A stretch of DNA of 64,000 nucleotides, taken from positions 74,331,689 to 74,395,688 of the forward strand of contig CP154954.1 in assembly GCA_039621445.1 (NCBI GenBank), in the 5' to 3' direction. Below are positions 1 through 8,585 of the stretch, piece by piece. The stretch comes from Euglena gracilis. Lineage: Eukaryota > Euglenida > Euglenophyceae > Euglenales. Both the position numbers and the translations under genes were made by a program. The notes beneath the pieces were generated by a model, which did not search any database, had not been told where the DNA came from, and was given only the letters and a program-made list of their open reading frames with translations. The stretch's first letter is position 1, and the number at the start of each line of letters is the position of its first letter.

Positions 1-285
1 ATGGCCTAAAATGGCCTTAAATGGCCTAAAATGGCCTTAAATGGCCTAAAATGGCCTAAAATGGCCTAAAATGGCCTTAAATGGCCTAAAATGGCCTTAA
101 ATGGCCTAAAATGGCCTAAAATGGCCTTAAATGGCCTAAAATGGCCTAAAATGGCCTAAAATGGCCTAAAATGGCCTAAAATGGCCTAAAATGGCCTAAA
201 ATGGCCTAAAATGGCCTTAAATGGCCTAAAATGGCCTTAAATGGCCTAAAATGGGGAAATTTTGGTGCTTGACTATAGGTGCTTG
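1..285 (+). repeat. Decamer array and right end of a hAT-like element
   Basis: About 25 tandem copies of ATGGCCTAAA, with ATGGCCTTAA variants, run to base 250. They are followed by a tail ending GACTATAGGTGCTTG at 285. The same decamers and the same tail occur at 62941-63049, where they form the right end of an element with an 8-bp target duplication. I therefore read this as the right end of a second copy whose left end lies outside the window. Coding sequence resumes directly after the tail. Confidence 0.75.
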
Positions 286-440
286 GCCCTGGCGGCGGTC
301 CGCAAGGAGGACTCCGACGTCACACTGGTGTACAAGAGCGCCATGTACGCCTTTTCTGCCACCTTTGCCACCTACGTGGATGTGAGCTCCGCGCCGACCT
401 GGGGCCCCGTGGACACCCCGGGGCCTGGCCACAGAGCGGG
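286..440 (+). CDS. Exon: PstS-like binding module 1, ligand-contact segment
   Basis: The frame reads ALAAVRKEDSDVTLVYKSAM and continues with AFSATFATYV. In PstS-type phosphate-binding proteins the second lobe begins with a conserved R-x-D-x-SG-T-T segment followed by a helix with F-T/S; the R-K-E-D-S-D-V-T stretch fits that position. A similar segment appears in module 2 at 21376. The upstream part of this module lies before the window. The exon starts directly after the transposon tail (the splice-like TATAG at 278 lies inside that tail), and a GT occurs at 440-441, but both ends are estimates. Role: part of the extracellular ligand-binding region of a receptor cyclase, inferred from the downstream exons. 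Confidence 0.55.
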
Positions 441-762
441 TCCCGGAAACGAAGCAACAAAGGAGCACCGGTGTAAGGGCCTGACCACTCACCACACAGC
501 AAACTGGGCCAGAAGCGAAGTTACCGCCGCCATGAACAGACAAGAAACCAAAATATAGAGTGCAACTAAGGGGGTCTGGAAACTCTGTGGCGGGTTCCCT
601 ACCTGGTAGGTCAACCCCTTCGTTTTTTACCGGGTGGTCAATGTCCAGGCCAGGCTTTTTAAGTTTGCGCCCCCTGGGGGCTGTGGTGTGCAATGGGCCT
701 GTAGGGGATAAAGCTATTTCGACCCCCGCAAGCAGTTTTGGGATGGGTACCTCCCCCCCCCC
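441..762. other. Intron sequence, nothing recognised
   Basis: No protein-like frame or repeat family was recognised in this stretch. Confidence 0.4.
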
Positions 763-872
763 CCCGGGAAACTGTCATGCCCGAGAACCTGTCAGGGTCC
801 CGCCCGGGAAACTGTCAGGGTCCCCGGTACCGGCCAACCTGTCAGGTGACAGTTTCCCGGGGGGGGGGTAGG
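763..872 (+). repeat. Family B inverted-repeat element
   Basis: This is a short element bounded by CCCGGGAAACTGTCA and its reverse complement TGACAGTTTCCCGGG, with C or G runs outside the arms. The interior carries the words AACCTGTCAGGGTCCC and GGTACCGGCCAACCTGTCAG. Related copies lie at 19525, 32340, 36930-37290, 38088-38625 and, inverted, at 53190. No target duplication was identified. Confidence 0.7.
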
Positions 873-1689
873 TATGCAATAGCACCCCCACCCAGCATCT
901 AAGGCAGGGCTGTACGGCGATTCCCGCACCCCTGTGGGTGGGAGGTGGGGGGGTGTCGACCACCGCCTCCCCCCCACCAGGATTTCCCGTATTTCCGGTG
1001 CGCCGATTTTTTAGGTTCAAAATTTCCCTCGGTGCCGAAAGCGCCGAAGGAATTTTCTTTGAGTTGGTGCCATGGTGGGTGGGGGGATCGACCTTCCCCC
1101 CACCTCCCAGGGGGGTCGACCCCCCACCTCCTGTCCTGGGGGGGGGTCAACACCCCATCACCGAACCTTCCCGAATGGCGCCAGGCCTGGAAATGGCCAT
1201 TTTCATTTGTCTCTGATTAGCAGGTACCAGGATACAAAACCGACCCCCCCCCCCCGGGTGTACCTACTATGGGCAGGGACCCCTCCCCCCAGCGTTGGTA
1301 AAATGTAGCCTGGTCCAGGTCACAATTGTCTTTCGGCGTCTTCCCCACTATGGTGGGTGAGGGGTCGACCCCTCCCCCACGAGTCCCACCTGTACACAGG
1401 CAGGCCTTGTGTACAGGTGAGCCTTGTGGGGGGGGGGGGCGACCCCTTGGTGCCTGGTGGGCGGTGCAGCAGGAACGGCGGCCCTGGGGTGACCGCAAAT
1501 GTCACCATGCTGGAGGGGTTTGCCGCGGTGAACACATACGTGATGACGACCGGGCTTTGTTTTGAACAAAGTACTTGCTTGTGGCAGTTCGATTCTGAAA
1601 GTCTCATCGCGTTCATCAGATGAACCACTGTTGCGACGTTGCCCCCCTAACCTAACCCCTCCCCCCAAGTAATAACCCCCGGATATTGT
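873..1689. other. G/C-run intron sequence
   Basis: Long runs of C and G alternate with GGGGTCGACCCC-like palindromes, and a GGTGCCGAAAGCGCCGAAGG core occurs near 1030-1050. This looks like remnants of the same transposon families seen elsewhere. No coding support was found; the long frames here are by-products of base composition. Confidence 0.4.
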
Positions 1690-2057
1690 TTTTTTGCCCG
1701 AAGTCCCGACCCGAAGAGATATTATTTCCCCAAAATTTTCGGAGTTTTTGAAGTCCCGTGGGAGCCAAAATAGTACCAAAACTCCCCTTTGGGGTCGTTT
1801 TTTGCACTTTCTTCTGAAATTTACCATTTTTTAGAGGTCAGATGATCCAGAAAAATCGATTTTTTTTCGTACTTTGTTGTCAGAAATTGTGATTTTTACC
1901 TACATTTTCAGGTCAAAATCCGGGTTTCGGCCCCGAAACTGGGTGGGGGGGGGTATTATTTCGGTCGCCGAAGTCAGACCCCGAGGGGGGGGGTATTATT
2001 TGAGGGGGTGTTCTTTGGGGAGTATTATTTGGGGTTATTTGGGGGGAGGGTTTAACA
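1690..2057 (+). repeat. Family D dispersed repeat, copy 1
   Basis: This segment is clearly homologous, in the same orientation, to 36395-36676. Shared blocks include TTTTCGRAGTCCCGYGGGAGC, GATGATCCAGAWAAATCG and TTTTCAGGTCAAAATCCGGG. The right side ends in repeated GGGGGTATTATTT words. It is a transposon-like repeat of unknown class. Confidence 0.75.
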
Positions 2058-2077
2058 CACCCACCATATCTGTGATC

Positions 2078-2110
<33 letters not shown>

Positions 2111-2119
2111 ACACCCACC
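2078..2119. repeat. (AC)n microsatellite
   Basis: A short dinucleotide array with scattered GCAC and CACCC interruptions. Confidence 0.9.
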
Positions 2120-2381
2120 CACTTTAGAAGCTGTGCGATTCAGGAGTTTTATCATTGATTAATTTCACGTTGGGTGCCCAGACACGTCCCCAGATGGAGG
2201 ATTTCCCTATTTTCCCTCTTGGGAGTTCACACAAGGAAGGAATACCCCCTTGCCAAATTCCTTTTTTTGCGTCATTTTATGTGCAGGAATGATAGAATGC
2301 GAATTTATGTCGCTTTTCAAGACGGGAATGTATAAGTAGACATATGCATGCAATTATATGTGGTGTTCATGATACATATAT

Positions 2382-2621
<240 letters not shown>

Positions 2622-2815
2622 ATGTGTGTATGCATAGATGCATTTATACATATACACGTATGCATATACTTGTATATGTTGATATGTGTATACAATTCTA
2701 CAAATGTCTCTAATTGTATCCCCAGGTAAATGTATGCGTTCTGCATTGGGAGGCTTAAAAACCAGCCTGCTCCTAAAAGCGTGGACTATCAGCTACACCG
2801 CACTTCAGAATGCAG

Positions 2816-2930
2816 TCGACGCCAACCTGCCCCGCGCACAGATCTGGAAGGGCACCAACATCGTCGTCGACGCCTCCGTCAAGACCACCACATTCGCCTT
2901 GCTGGAGTTGGGCTTGGGCCAGGGATTTCC
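2816..2930 (+). CDS. Exon: PstS-like module 1, strand-rich segment
   Basis: An AATGCAG acceptor-like site precedes the frame VDANLPRAQIWKGTNIVVDA, which continues with SVKTTTFALLELG. In PstS-like proteins the segment after the conserved glycine-isoleucine turn reads roughly A-x(3)-N-x-x-G-x-x-V-x-P-T-x(3)-F-A; this frame matches that spacing with hydrophobic strands and the final F-A-L-L-E. The matching segment of module 2 is at 28262. No GT donor lies at a convenient place, so the right end is an estimate. It sits between the ligand-contact exon and the exon carrying the GWPI motif, as expected for this fold. Confidence 0.5.
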
Positions 2931-4430
2931 ACCGCTTCCGACCTTGATTGCTCCAAATCCTGTGGGGAGAAGTCTATTGCTCGTGTCCGTGTGTTGTTTT
3001 CAAACAGTTGCAAATTTGTTCATCCAAGGGCAGTCGCACCGGGAGGCATGGCTAACGAGTCATCCCAAGATGCCCAGTGTACAACGTCCTTCGGCACCAA
3101 AATGATGACACCTTTTCGGGTCTTCTGGTGGTCCTCGTGGCACTTGTTGTGTTGCGTTGTGTGGTTTTCTCGTCCTGTGTGTAGCTTTGGCATGCTTTGA
3201 ATTGGCACATAATGCAGACGTCGAGCTGTGTTCAAGTCTCAAATGTGGCGAACCCACCAAAGCTTCCGAAAATTCAACGCCTCCTGTTTAACAAATTGGA
3301 TTCTTCTCACTGACTTTTTTTTGTTTGTGAACTGGGCATTTTGGTTGGGTGTTTCTGAAGTGCCAAAAATCAAAATTTATTTGGATATTCAAAGATGCAG
3401 CCAAGGTTGCCATCTGCAGAACCATTGATTTTTGGACTACCTTCCATACACAGGATTTGTTGTCTTCGTTTGGGCTATGCACCAAGCCCCCCCCCCCCCG
3501 CCCCCCAGGGGAGGTAGGGAGTTGGGTTGGGTACCCTGCCAGAGGGGGTTTCTTACGTTTCTGCCAAATTTGAATTGACCTCAAATTTGACCCCAGAAAA
3601 GTGGGTCACCACAAACCCTTTCTCCACCTTGGGGGTGAGGTGGATGGGGGGTGAGGAGTCTTAAAAAATATCCCTGTCCCAGCACCTCCCTCTCCCAATG
3701 TGCTCAAGAGATGCACGCTACCCACCCGGACAGTTACGTACATAGCTGGCGGAGAGCCCTGGCTGCGCCTTTGGAAACAATGGCGACGACCCATCCCGCC
3801 CGGCGCAGCCGTCTGAGCTGAAGTCTCGGCATCAATTTGCCGCTGCGGCATGACCTCTCACGACCTTTGAAGGAAGGAGCCCACTTTTATCAGAAAAGTG
3901 AAATGTGCAGTGTGTGTTGAGTTTGCGGTTCCAATCCCCGTCCCTTGCCCAGGCCCAGATTCCCCTAGAAACACCCTCTGGCGGATGCTTTTTTTTCGAG
4001 ATCGCTCACTTTTTTGAGATATTTTTTTCTTTCCTGCATTTCGCCCTAAATTGTTTGCGCTTTGGAAAGAACATTTGGACCTAGGAGCTCATTTTTAAGG
4101 CGAGTGAACAGACCTATGGCACAAAAGGAGAATTACTGAAACAAGGTGTTTTGTTGAATAGCAATATATGTTCTATTGCAAACAAGACTGGGGGAATGAA
4201 AATATCAACATTTTTCGTCAAAGAAAGTATTAAATTCATTCACTGACCTTGTATTTGATGTTCAAAAATCATGTGCGAAGGTGTGGGGTATGCCTGGAAC
4301 GAAAACAGGGCATATTGGAACTTTTTTTTGAAATCCTGCAAAGAGTCATTGTTTTTTGATGTTTTTCAGAAATAATTCTTTTTGAAAGCATCATCTTCCC
4401 CCCTCCCCTGTTCACCGACCACCTACATAC
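2931..4430. other. Intron sequence, mostly unassigned
   Basis: The stretch is AT/GC-mixed with a C-run block at 3485-3510 and T-rich patches near 3990-4030. No frame here looked like protein and no repeat partner was recognised. Confidence 0.4.
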
Positions 4431-4720
4431 ACCGTGGGTTGCAGTTGTGTACGACGACCCCCCTGGTCAGGGGTTGTAGATCGCTTTGAAGATTGGGTTT
4501 TTGGCACCCAGCCGCAACCACCGCCGGCCAGGGGTCGTAGGTTTGGGGAGGAATCTGGTCGATGGACAAGACGGGGGGGGGGGTAATATCTTCTCCAGGA
4601 GTTCCCTGTTGTGCAATAATGTGTGTGTGTGTGTGTGCCTTTGCGTGCGTGTCAGAGGGGCTGTGGAGGGTGTGTATGATTGTCTGGGTGTGGACATGTG
4701 TGTGAGGATCAGGCACCTAC

Positions 4721-4768
4721 GGCCGACCAGGGCCGACCAGGGCCGACCAGGGCCGACCAGGGCCGACT
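4721..4768 (+). repeat. GGCCGACCAG decamer repeat, left-end remnant
   Basis: Five tandem GGCCGACCAG units follow CAGGCACCTACGG at about 4710. The same terminal word and the same decamer bound the element at 5882-6015. No right end was found, so this is a solo or truncated copy. Confidence 0.6.
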
Positions 4769-4993
4769 TGCATGTGGTTGGCCGCCCGAAGGGGAATGGA
4801 TGAAGGAATTCGGCAGCTTTCCCTCTGGAACAAGCACCTCTGATGATGCACGGCGATGCTGGGCGATCCTGCAGACCACTCCAGCCTGCCCTCGCGAGTT
4901 GGATGTCGAGGAAGGTTGGCTGGAGGCCAAGAAGCGGGACCCCCGGGAAGTGTGACCCCCCAAACCTTTGCTGACCAGCGTCCTCTCCTTCAG

Positions 4994-5175
4994 TGGAGGA
5001 AGCTGCGCAGTACCCTTCCAATGCCCCTACTGTATTTGTGTGCCTGATTCCTGCACGAGTCGCATGCCGCCTTGTGTACAGCAAAAAGCTGCAGCCGATG
5101 GATGCCCTGCCTCCCACCCGCGTGGCAGTGTGCCAGGGGTGTTTGGACAAGCTCGAGAGGGCAGAGGCCCAGTGA
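4994..5175 (+). CDS. Possible terminal exon, unrecognised
   Basis: A canonical-looking acceptor (TCCTCTCCTTCAG) precedes a frame beginning EEAAQYPSNAPTVFVCLIP, ending with CQGCLDKLERAEAQ and a TGA stop. The amino-acid composition looks like real protein rather than repeat translation. It does not match the PstS-like fold expected at this point of the surrounding gene, and its stop would end that gene. It may be a fragment of another gene, an alternative terminal exon, or chance. Confidence 0.25.
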
Positions 5176-5369
5176 CGCTGTCATTGACAGTGCTGTCACC
5201 TTGACCCTGACACTAACCTTCACCTCACCGTGACTGACTCTGTGCTTCCCTGTCTGCTGCATGCTCTTTTGTAGTGTGGCCGATGCAAAGTGTGAGCAAC
5301 GAGGATTTTGTGTGGATTTGCCTGATGGTTGCCTGGGGGTTTACTGTAAGGTAACCAGAGGTGGGGTTC

Positions 5370-5419
5370 CGATGCTGGGCGATGCTGGGCGATGCAGGGT
5401 GTTGCTGGGCGATGCTGGC
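5370..5419 (+). repeat. GATGCTGGGC short tandem repeat
   Basis: Imperfect copies of GATGCTGGGC, related to single copies near 4855. Confidence 0.6.
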
Positions 5420-5440
5420 ATTTTTTTGTATATTTTGAAG

Positions 5441-5820
5441 AACTAAACCCATTTTTGGATAATTTTCTCACAAATTTCCAGTTTTACACCCATTTTGGCC
5501 ATTATGGACCAGTTTTTGCTAATTTGGGGGCTATTTGTCACTGATTTGGCAAATATTGGGCTAATTTGGGTCAATCTGAGCTTTTTTTTATGGCATTGTG
5601 GCCATTTTGCGCCCTTTTGGTAATTTTGGGTCATTTTTTCACAATCTTTTGTGGATTTTGTTGGCGTTTTTGGGTAATTTTTGGTTATTTCAAGCCATTT
5701 TTAGGTCATTTTGGTTGCTTTTGGGGAGCCAATGGTGGCCTTATGGGGCACTTCCTTCACTTCCTGCTGCACTTCACTTCACTTCACTTCCTGCTGCTGC
5801 ACTGCACTTCACTTCCTTTT
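5441..5820. other. T-rich degenerate repeat and ACTTC repeat
   Basis: Degenerate TTTTGGxCATTTTGG words fill 5441-5745. CACTTCACTTC pentamer repeats mixed with CTGCTG follow from 5755 to 5818. There is no coding signal. Confidence 0.6.
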
Positions 5821-5881
5821 GATCTTGGCGAGACAATTCAGAAAATCATAGCATCCGTTCACATTTTTTCTGTGACGGATA

Positions 5882-6015
5882 CCCCCACCTATGGCCGACT
5901 ATTTGCCGACCAGGGCCGACCAGGGCCGACCAGGGCCGACCAGGCCGACCAGGGCCGACCAGGGCCGACCAGGGCCGACCAGAGCACCAAAATGGGAAGT
6001 GACCATAGGTGCCTG
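5882..6015 (+). mobile_element. Small hAT-like element with decamer core
   Basis: The right end reads CCATAGGTGCCTG and the left end CCCCCACCTATGG, giving imperfect terminal inverted repeats around eight GGCCGACCAG units. The flanks GTGACGGAT (5872-5880) and GTGAGGAT (6016-6023) resemble a target duplication with one indel. It lies immediately before the LINE. The upstream ATG at 6009 falls inside this element and is therefore unlikely to be the LINE start codon. Confidence 0.5.
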
Positions 6016-6140
6016 GTGAGGATGTGTGTCAAATTTGTGTGTTTCTCTGTGGCCATGTGTCACACGTCACACACCAAAAACATATACACACGAAGATGTC
6101 AAAACTTTTGTGGAAAAAAAACAAGACTTCCAATTCTCGC

Positions 6141-6174
6141 GCACACACATGCACACCCACACCCACGCCCACGT
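6141..6174. repeat. CCCACA/CCCACG microsatellite, left flank of the LINE
   Basis: The sequence ACACACATGCACACCCACAC followed by CCACGCCCACG matches the words found directly after the LINE at 11512-11540. This suggests the retrotransposon landed inside a (CCCACA)n array. Confidence 0.7.
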
Positions 6175-6221
6175 TTGGAAGCCGCGTTAGCGGCTTGGTT
6201 CGATCGGAGCCCCTCCTCCTG

Positions 6222-8585
6222 ATGCTGACCGAATTGGACTCCACCGACACGCTCCGACTGCTGGGTACCCCTGTCCCGGCCTCGTTCGAGCCCGACACCT
6301 GCGTTGTGCTGCTCCCCACTGCGGTGGCCTGGGCCCTCAGCCACAAGGCCCGCAACCGGCTGCAGCACGCGCTCAACGGCAACCCACGCCCGACGCAACG
6401 CCCCGGCCTCCTCGACCGGCAGCAGCTGCAGAAGCTGCAGGAGGCGGGCAAGCTGCGTGCGGCTGGCTGGACGCTTCCCGCCGCCGTCAACAACAAGCTG
6501 CCGGTGCGGGTGTACGACACTCGCATCCCGAAGGAGTGGCTGCTGCAGCTGGCAGCCGACCTCCGACGCCTGGACGAGTCCGACCAGGCTTGGGTGGTGG
6601 GAGGCGATTTCGCCTCAGGAGCCGACCTGACCGATGCGGACGTCGCGGCGTGTCCCGACTCGAAGCGATGGTCCGACGAGCCCCGCCATCTGGTGATCCC
6701 GCCGCGACCTCACCTGCGGGAGCTGGTCTTGGCCCTGCGGCGGCGCGCCGAGGTGGAACACCCAGCGTCGCTGATCTCCTTGGCGGTCCTCGTTGATCGC
6801 CACCGGTGCCCTGCCGACTTGGACGTGGCCGCCTTGCGTCCCCAGCTTGGAGAGGCTGCCGCCTTGTTCGACGACCCCCGCTTGCAGGTGGAGGTGGTGG
6901 CCCTGGCTGAGCGTGCGCCGGTGCTGCGCATCCCCGCCACGGTGAAGCGCTTGCCGCCTGAGGAGTGGGAGCCGGGGTTCCTGCCCCGCAGTCAAGTGCT
7001 GCTCTTCCTCAACCTGCGGCGCCCCGCGGCTGGAGTGGAGGTGGCCAACCGCTGGGTGAGGGGTGCTCTCCCCGACCCGGAGCCGAGCGGCTTGGAGCTG
7101 CTGCGGGTGGAGTTCCAGCTGCCACCGACAGTGCGGCAACGGAATGCGGAGCGTGAGCTGCGGCGCGCGCTGGGCAAGGTGGCTGGCGCGGTGGGCGTGG
7201 TGTTTGGGGCGGCCCATCGCGTGCAGGGTCTGCAGACCCTTCACAGTGGCGAGGTCCTCGCCATCCTCGTCGTGCCGCGTGCGGAAGCGCTGCAGTGGAT
7301 GCGCGGCAGTGGCAGTGGCGGCCTGTTCATTCGGCCGTTCTGGACGAAGGAGACGGCACCAGCCTTGCAGCGGGAGCAGTTCAACCTGCTGTACCTGCGA
7401 GGACGGAGGGCTGATGCTGCAGCGCTGTGGGACGCCCTTCACGACGTGCCGGGCGTCGTCGGTCTTCTCCCTGCGGAGAAGGACCTCGCGGTGCGGATCA
7501 GCGTGCGGGGTGGCGCAGACCCTGCGGTCATCCAGGGGAAGGTCCGCGCGGTGCTGGACGACCCCAATGCGGCCCTGCGGCAGCCCACGCCTGGGGCGTC
7601 GTGGTGGAGGCTGGGCCCCCTGACGGACGCCGATGTCTTTCGAGTGCGGGAGCTCATCGCGATGGTGGGCTTGGATCCTCTCCGGGGTGAAGTGCGTCTC
7701 GGTGCCGCGGGGCCATTCCGCCGGGTGGCCTTCTTCCAAGCGGCTGGGCAGCCCACGCGAACCTCCCTGGACGATGGTGGCTGGGGTCAACGGTCCTGCA
7801 GTGCGCAGCTGTCTCCGGCCAGTCCTCCGCAACGACGCCCGCCGACTGCACGTACTCCGTCCACTGCCCGGCCAGCTCCCTCGCAGAAGTCTGCCACGCC
7901 TGGCCTGCCATCCTCGTCGACCTGGGGTGGTGCGCGGAAGATTTCCGCTCCGCGGCAGGCCCCCACCACCGTCCTTCGACAGTCACCACCGTCGCAGCCG
8001 CCGCGGGCGCCACGACCGCCAGATCCTGGCCAATCTCCGACGTCTCTGCTGCCAGCACCAGGTTCTCGTGCTGCTCGCCGTGCGGCCAAGAAGGCATCGG
8101 TCACCGAGATTGTCCCCTTCGTGGCTCCAGCTTCCCCCTCGTCATCCCCCTTGGATGCTGTGCTGGCGGAGATGCGGGCTCTGCGCCAGGCCATGGAGCG
8201 GCAGCAGTGGCAGCTGGAGGAGCTGCGTCGTGAGAACGCCGACCTGCGGGCGCAGCTTGCGGCGACGCGACGGGGGCAGGCGGCCGGGCACGCCGAGCAT
8301 TTCCAGCATCAGCCGTACGCGCCTTCGTCTCAAGTGGGTGCTCCTGTACCGCGTCTGGGAGGGGCTGAGCTGTTCAGTCAGGACGAGCGGATGGCAGACG
8401 AGCTGGCGGCTGCTCCAACGACCCCCCGAGCTCCTGCAGCGGCCTCTGGTGGTGCCGAGCCGATGGACGGCCCGGAGGAGGACAGCCGAGGTCGCACACG
8501 AGATGCGGGCGAGCTCACCCCTGAGAAGCCGGCGCTGAAGAAGAAAGCGCGCGCTGCCTCGGAGGGGGCGCGGCGCGATGCCTGA
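6222..8585 (+). CDS. LINE ORF1 coiled-coil protein
   Basis: Translation from ATG 6222 gives 787 residues. I prefer this start to ATG 6009, which lies in an upstream element, and to ATG 6096, which would read through the flanking microsatellite. The N-terminal 500 residues are a globular, Arg/Leu-rich region with no fold I can name; two alpha-beta stretches near residues 260-330 and 390-450 could be RRM-like. A Pro/Ser-rich linker follows. Residues about 643-686 form a heptad coiled coil (MRALRQAMERQQWQLEELRR and onward), suited to trimer or dimer assembly. The end carries a basic ALKKKAR nuclear-localisation-like stretch. There is no CCHC knuckle. By analogy with LINE ORF1 proteins it would bind and package element RNA. 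Its stop overlaps the ORF2 start. Confidence 0.88.
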   Translation: MLTELDSTDTLRLLGTPVPASFEPDTCVVLLPTAVAWALSHKARNRLQHALNGNPRPTQRPGLLDRQQLQKLQEAGKLRAAGWTLPAAVNNKLPVRVYDTRIPKEWLLQLAADLRRLDESDQAWVVGGDFASGADLTDADVAACPDSKRWSDEPRHLVIPPRPHLRELVLALRRRAEVEHPASLISLAVLVDRHRCPADLDVAALRPQLGEAAALFDDPRLQVEVVALAERAPVLRIPATVKRLPPEEWEPGFLPRSQVLLFLNLRRPAAGVEVANRWVRGALPDPEPSGLELLRVEFQLPPTVRQRNAERELRRALGKVAGAVGVVFGAAHRVQGLQTLHSGEVLAILVVPRAEALQWMRGSGSGGLFIRPFWTKETAPALQREQFNLLYLRGRRADAAALWDALHDVPGVVGLLPAEKDLAVRISVRGGADPAVIQGKVRAVLDDPNAALRQPTPGASWWRLGPLTDADVFRVRELIAMVGLDPLRGEVRLGAAGPFRRVAFFQAAGQPTRTSLDDGGWGQRSCSAQLSPASPPQRRPPTARTPSTARPAPSQKSATPGLPSSSTWGGARKISAPRQAPTTVLRQSPPSQPPRAPRPPDPGQSPTSLLPAPGSRAARRAAKKASVTEIVPFVAPASPSSSPLDAVLAEMRALRQAMERQQWQLEELRRENADLRAQLAATRRGQAAGHAEHFQHQPYAPSSQVGAPVPRLGGAELFSQDERMADELAAAPTTPRAPAAASGGAEPMDGPEEDSRGRTRDAGELTPEKPALKKKARAASEGARRDA

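Noticed and set aside
1-250. Telomere or centromere satellite
   Set aside because: The same decamers end in a transposon terminus here and at 63049, and copies elsewhere are short and dispersed.
6009-6221. Upstream extension of LINE ORF1 to ATG 6009
   Set aside because: It runs through the end of another element and a CCCACA microsatellite; the protein-like sequence starts at about 6222.
6615-7832. 405-residue minus-strand frame opposite LINE ORF1
   Set aside because: Shadow of the GC-rich ORF1; composition and overlap are fully explained by the sense gene.
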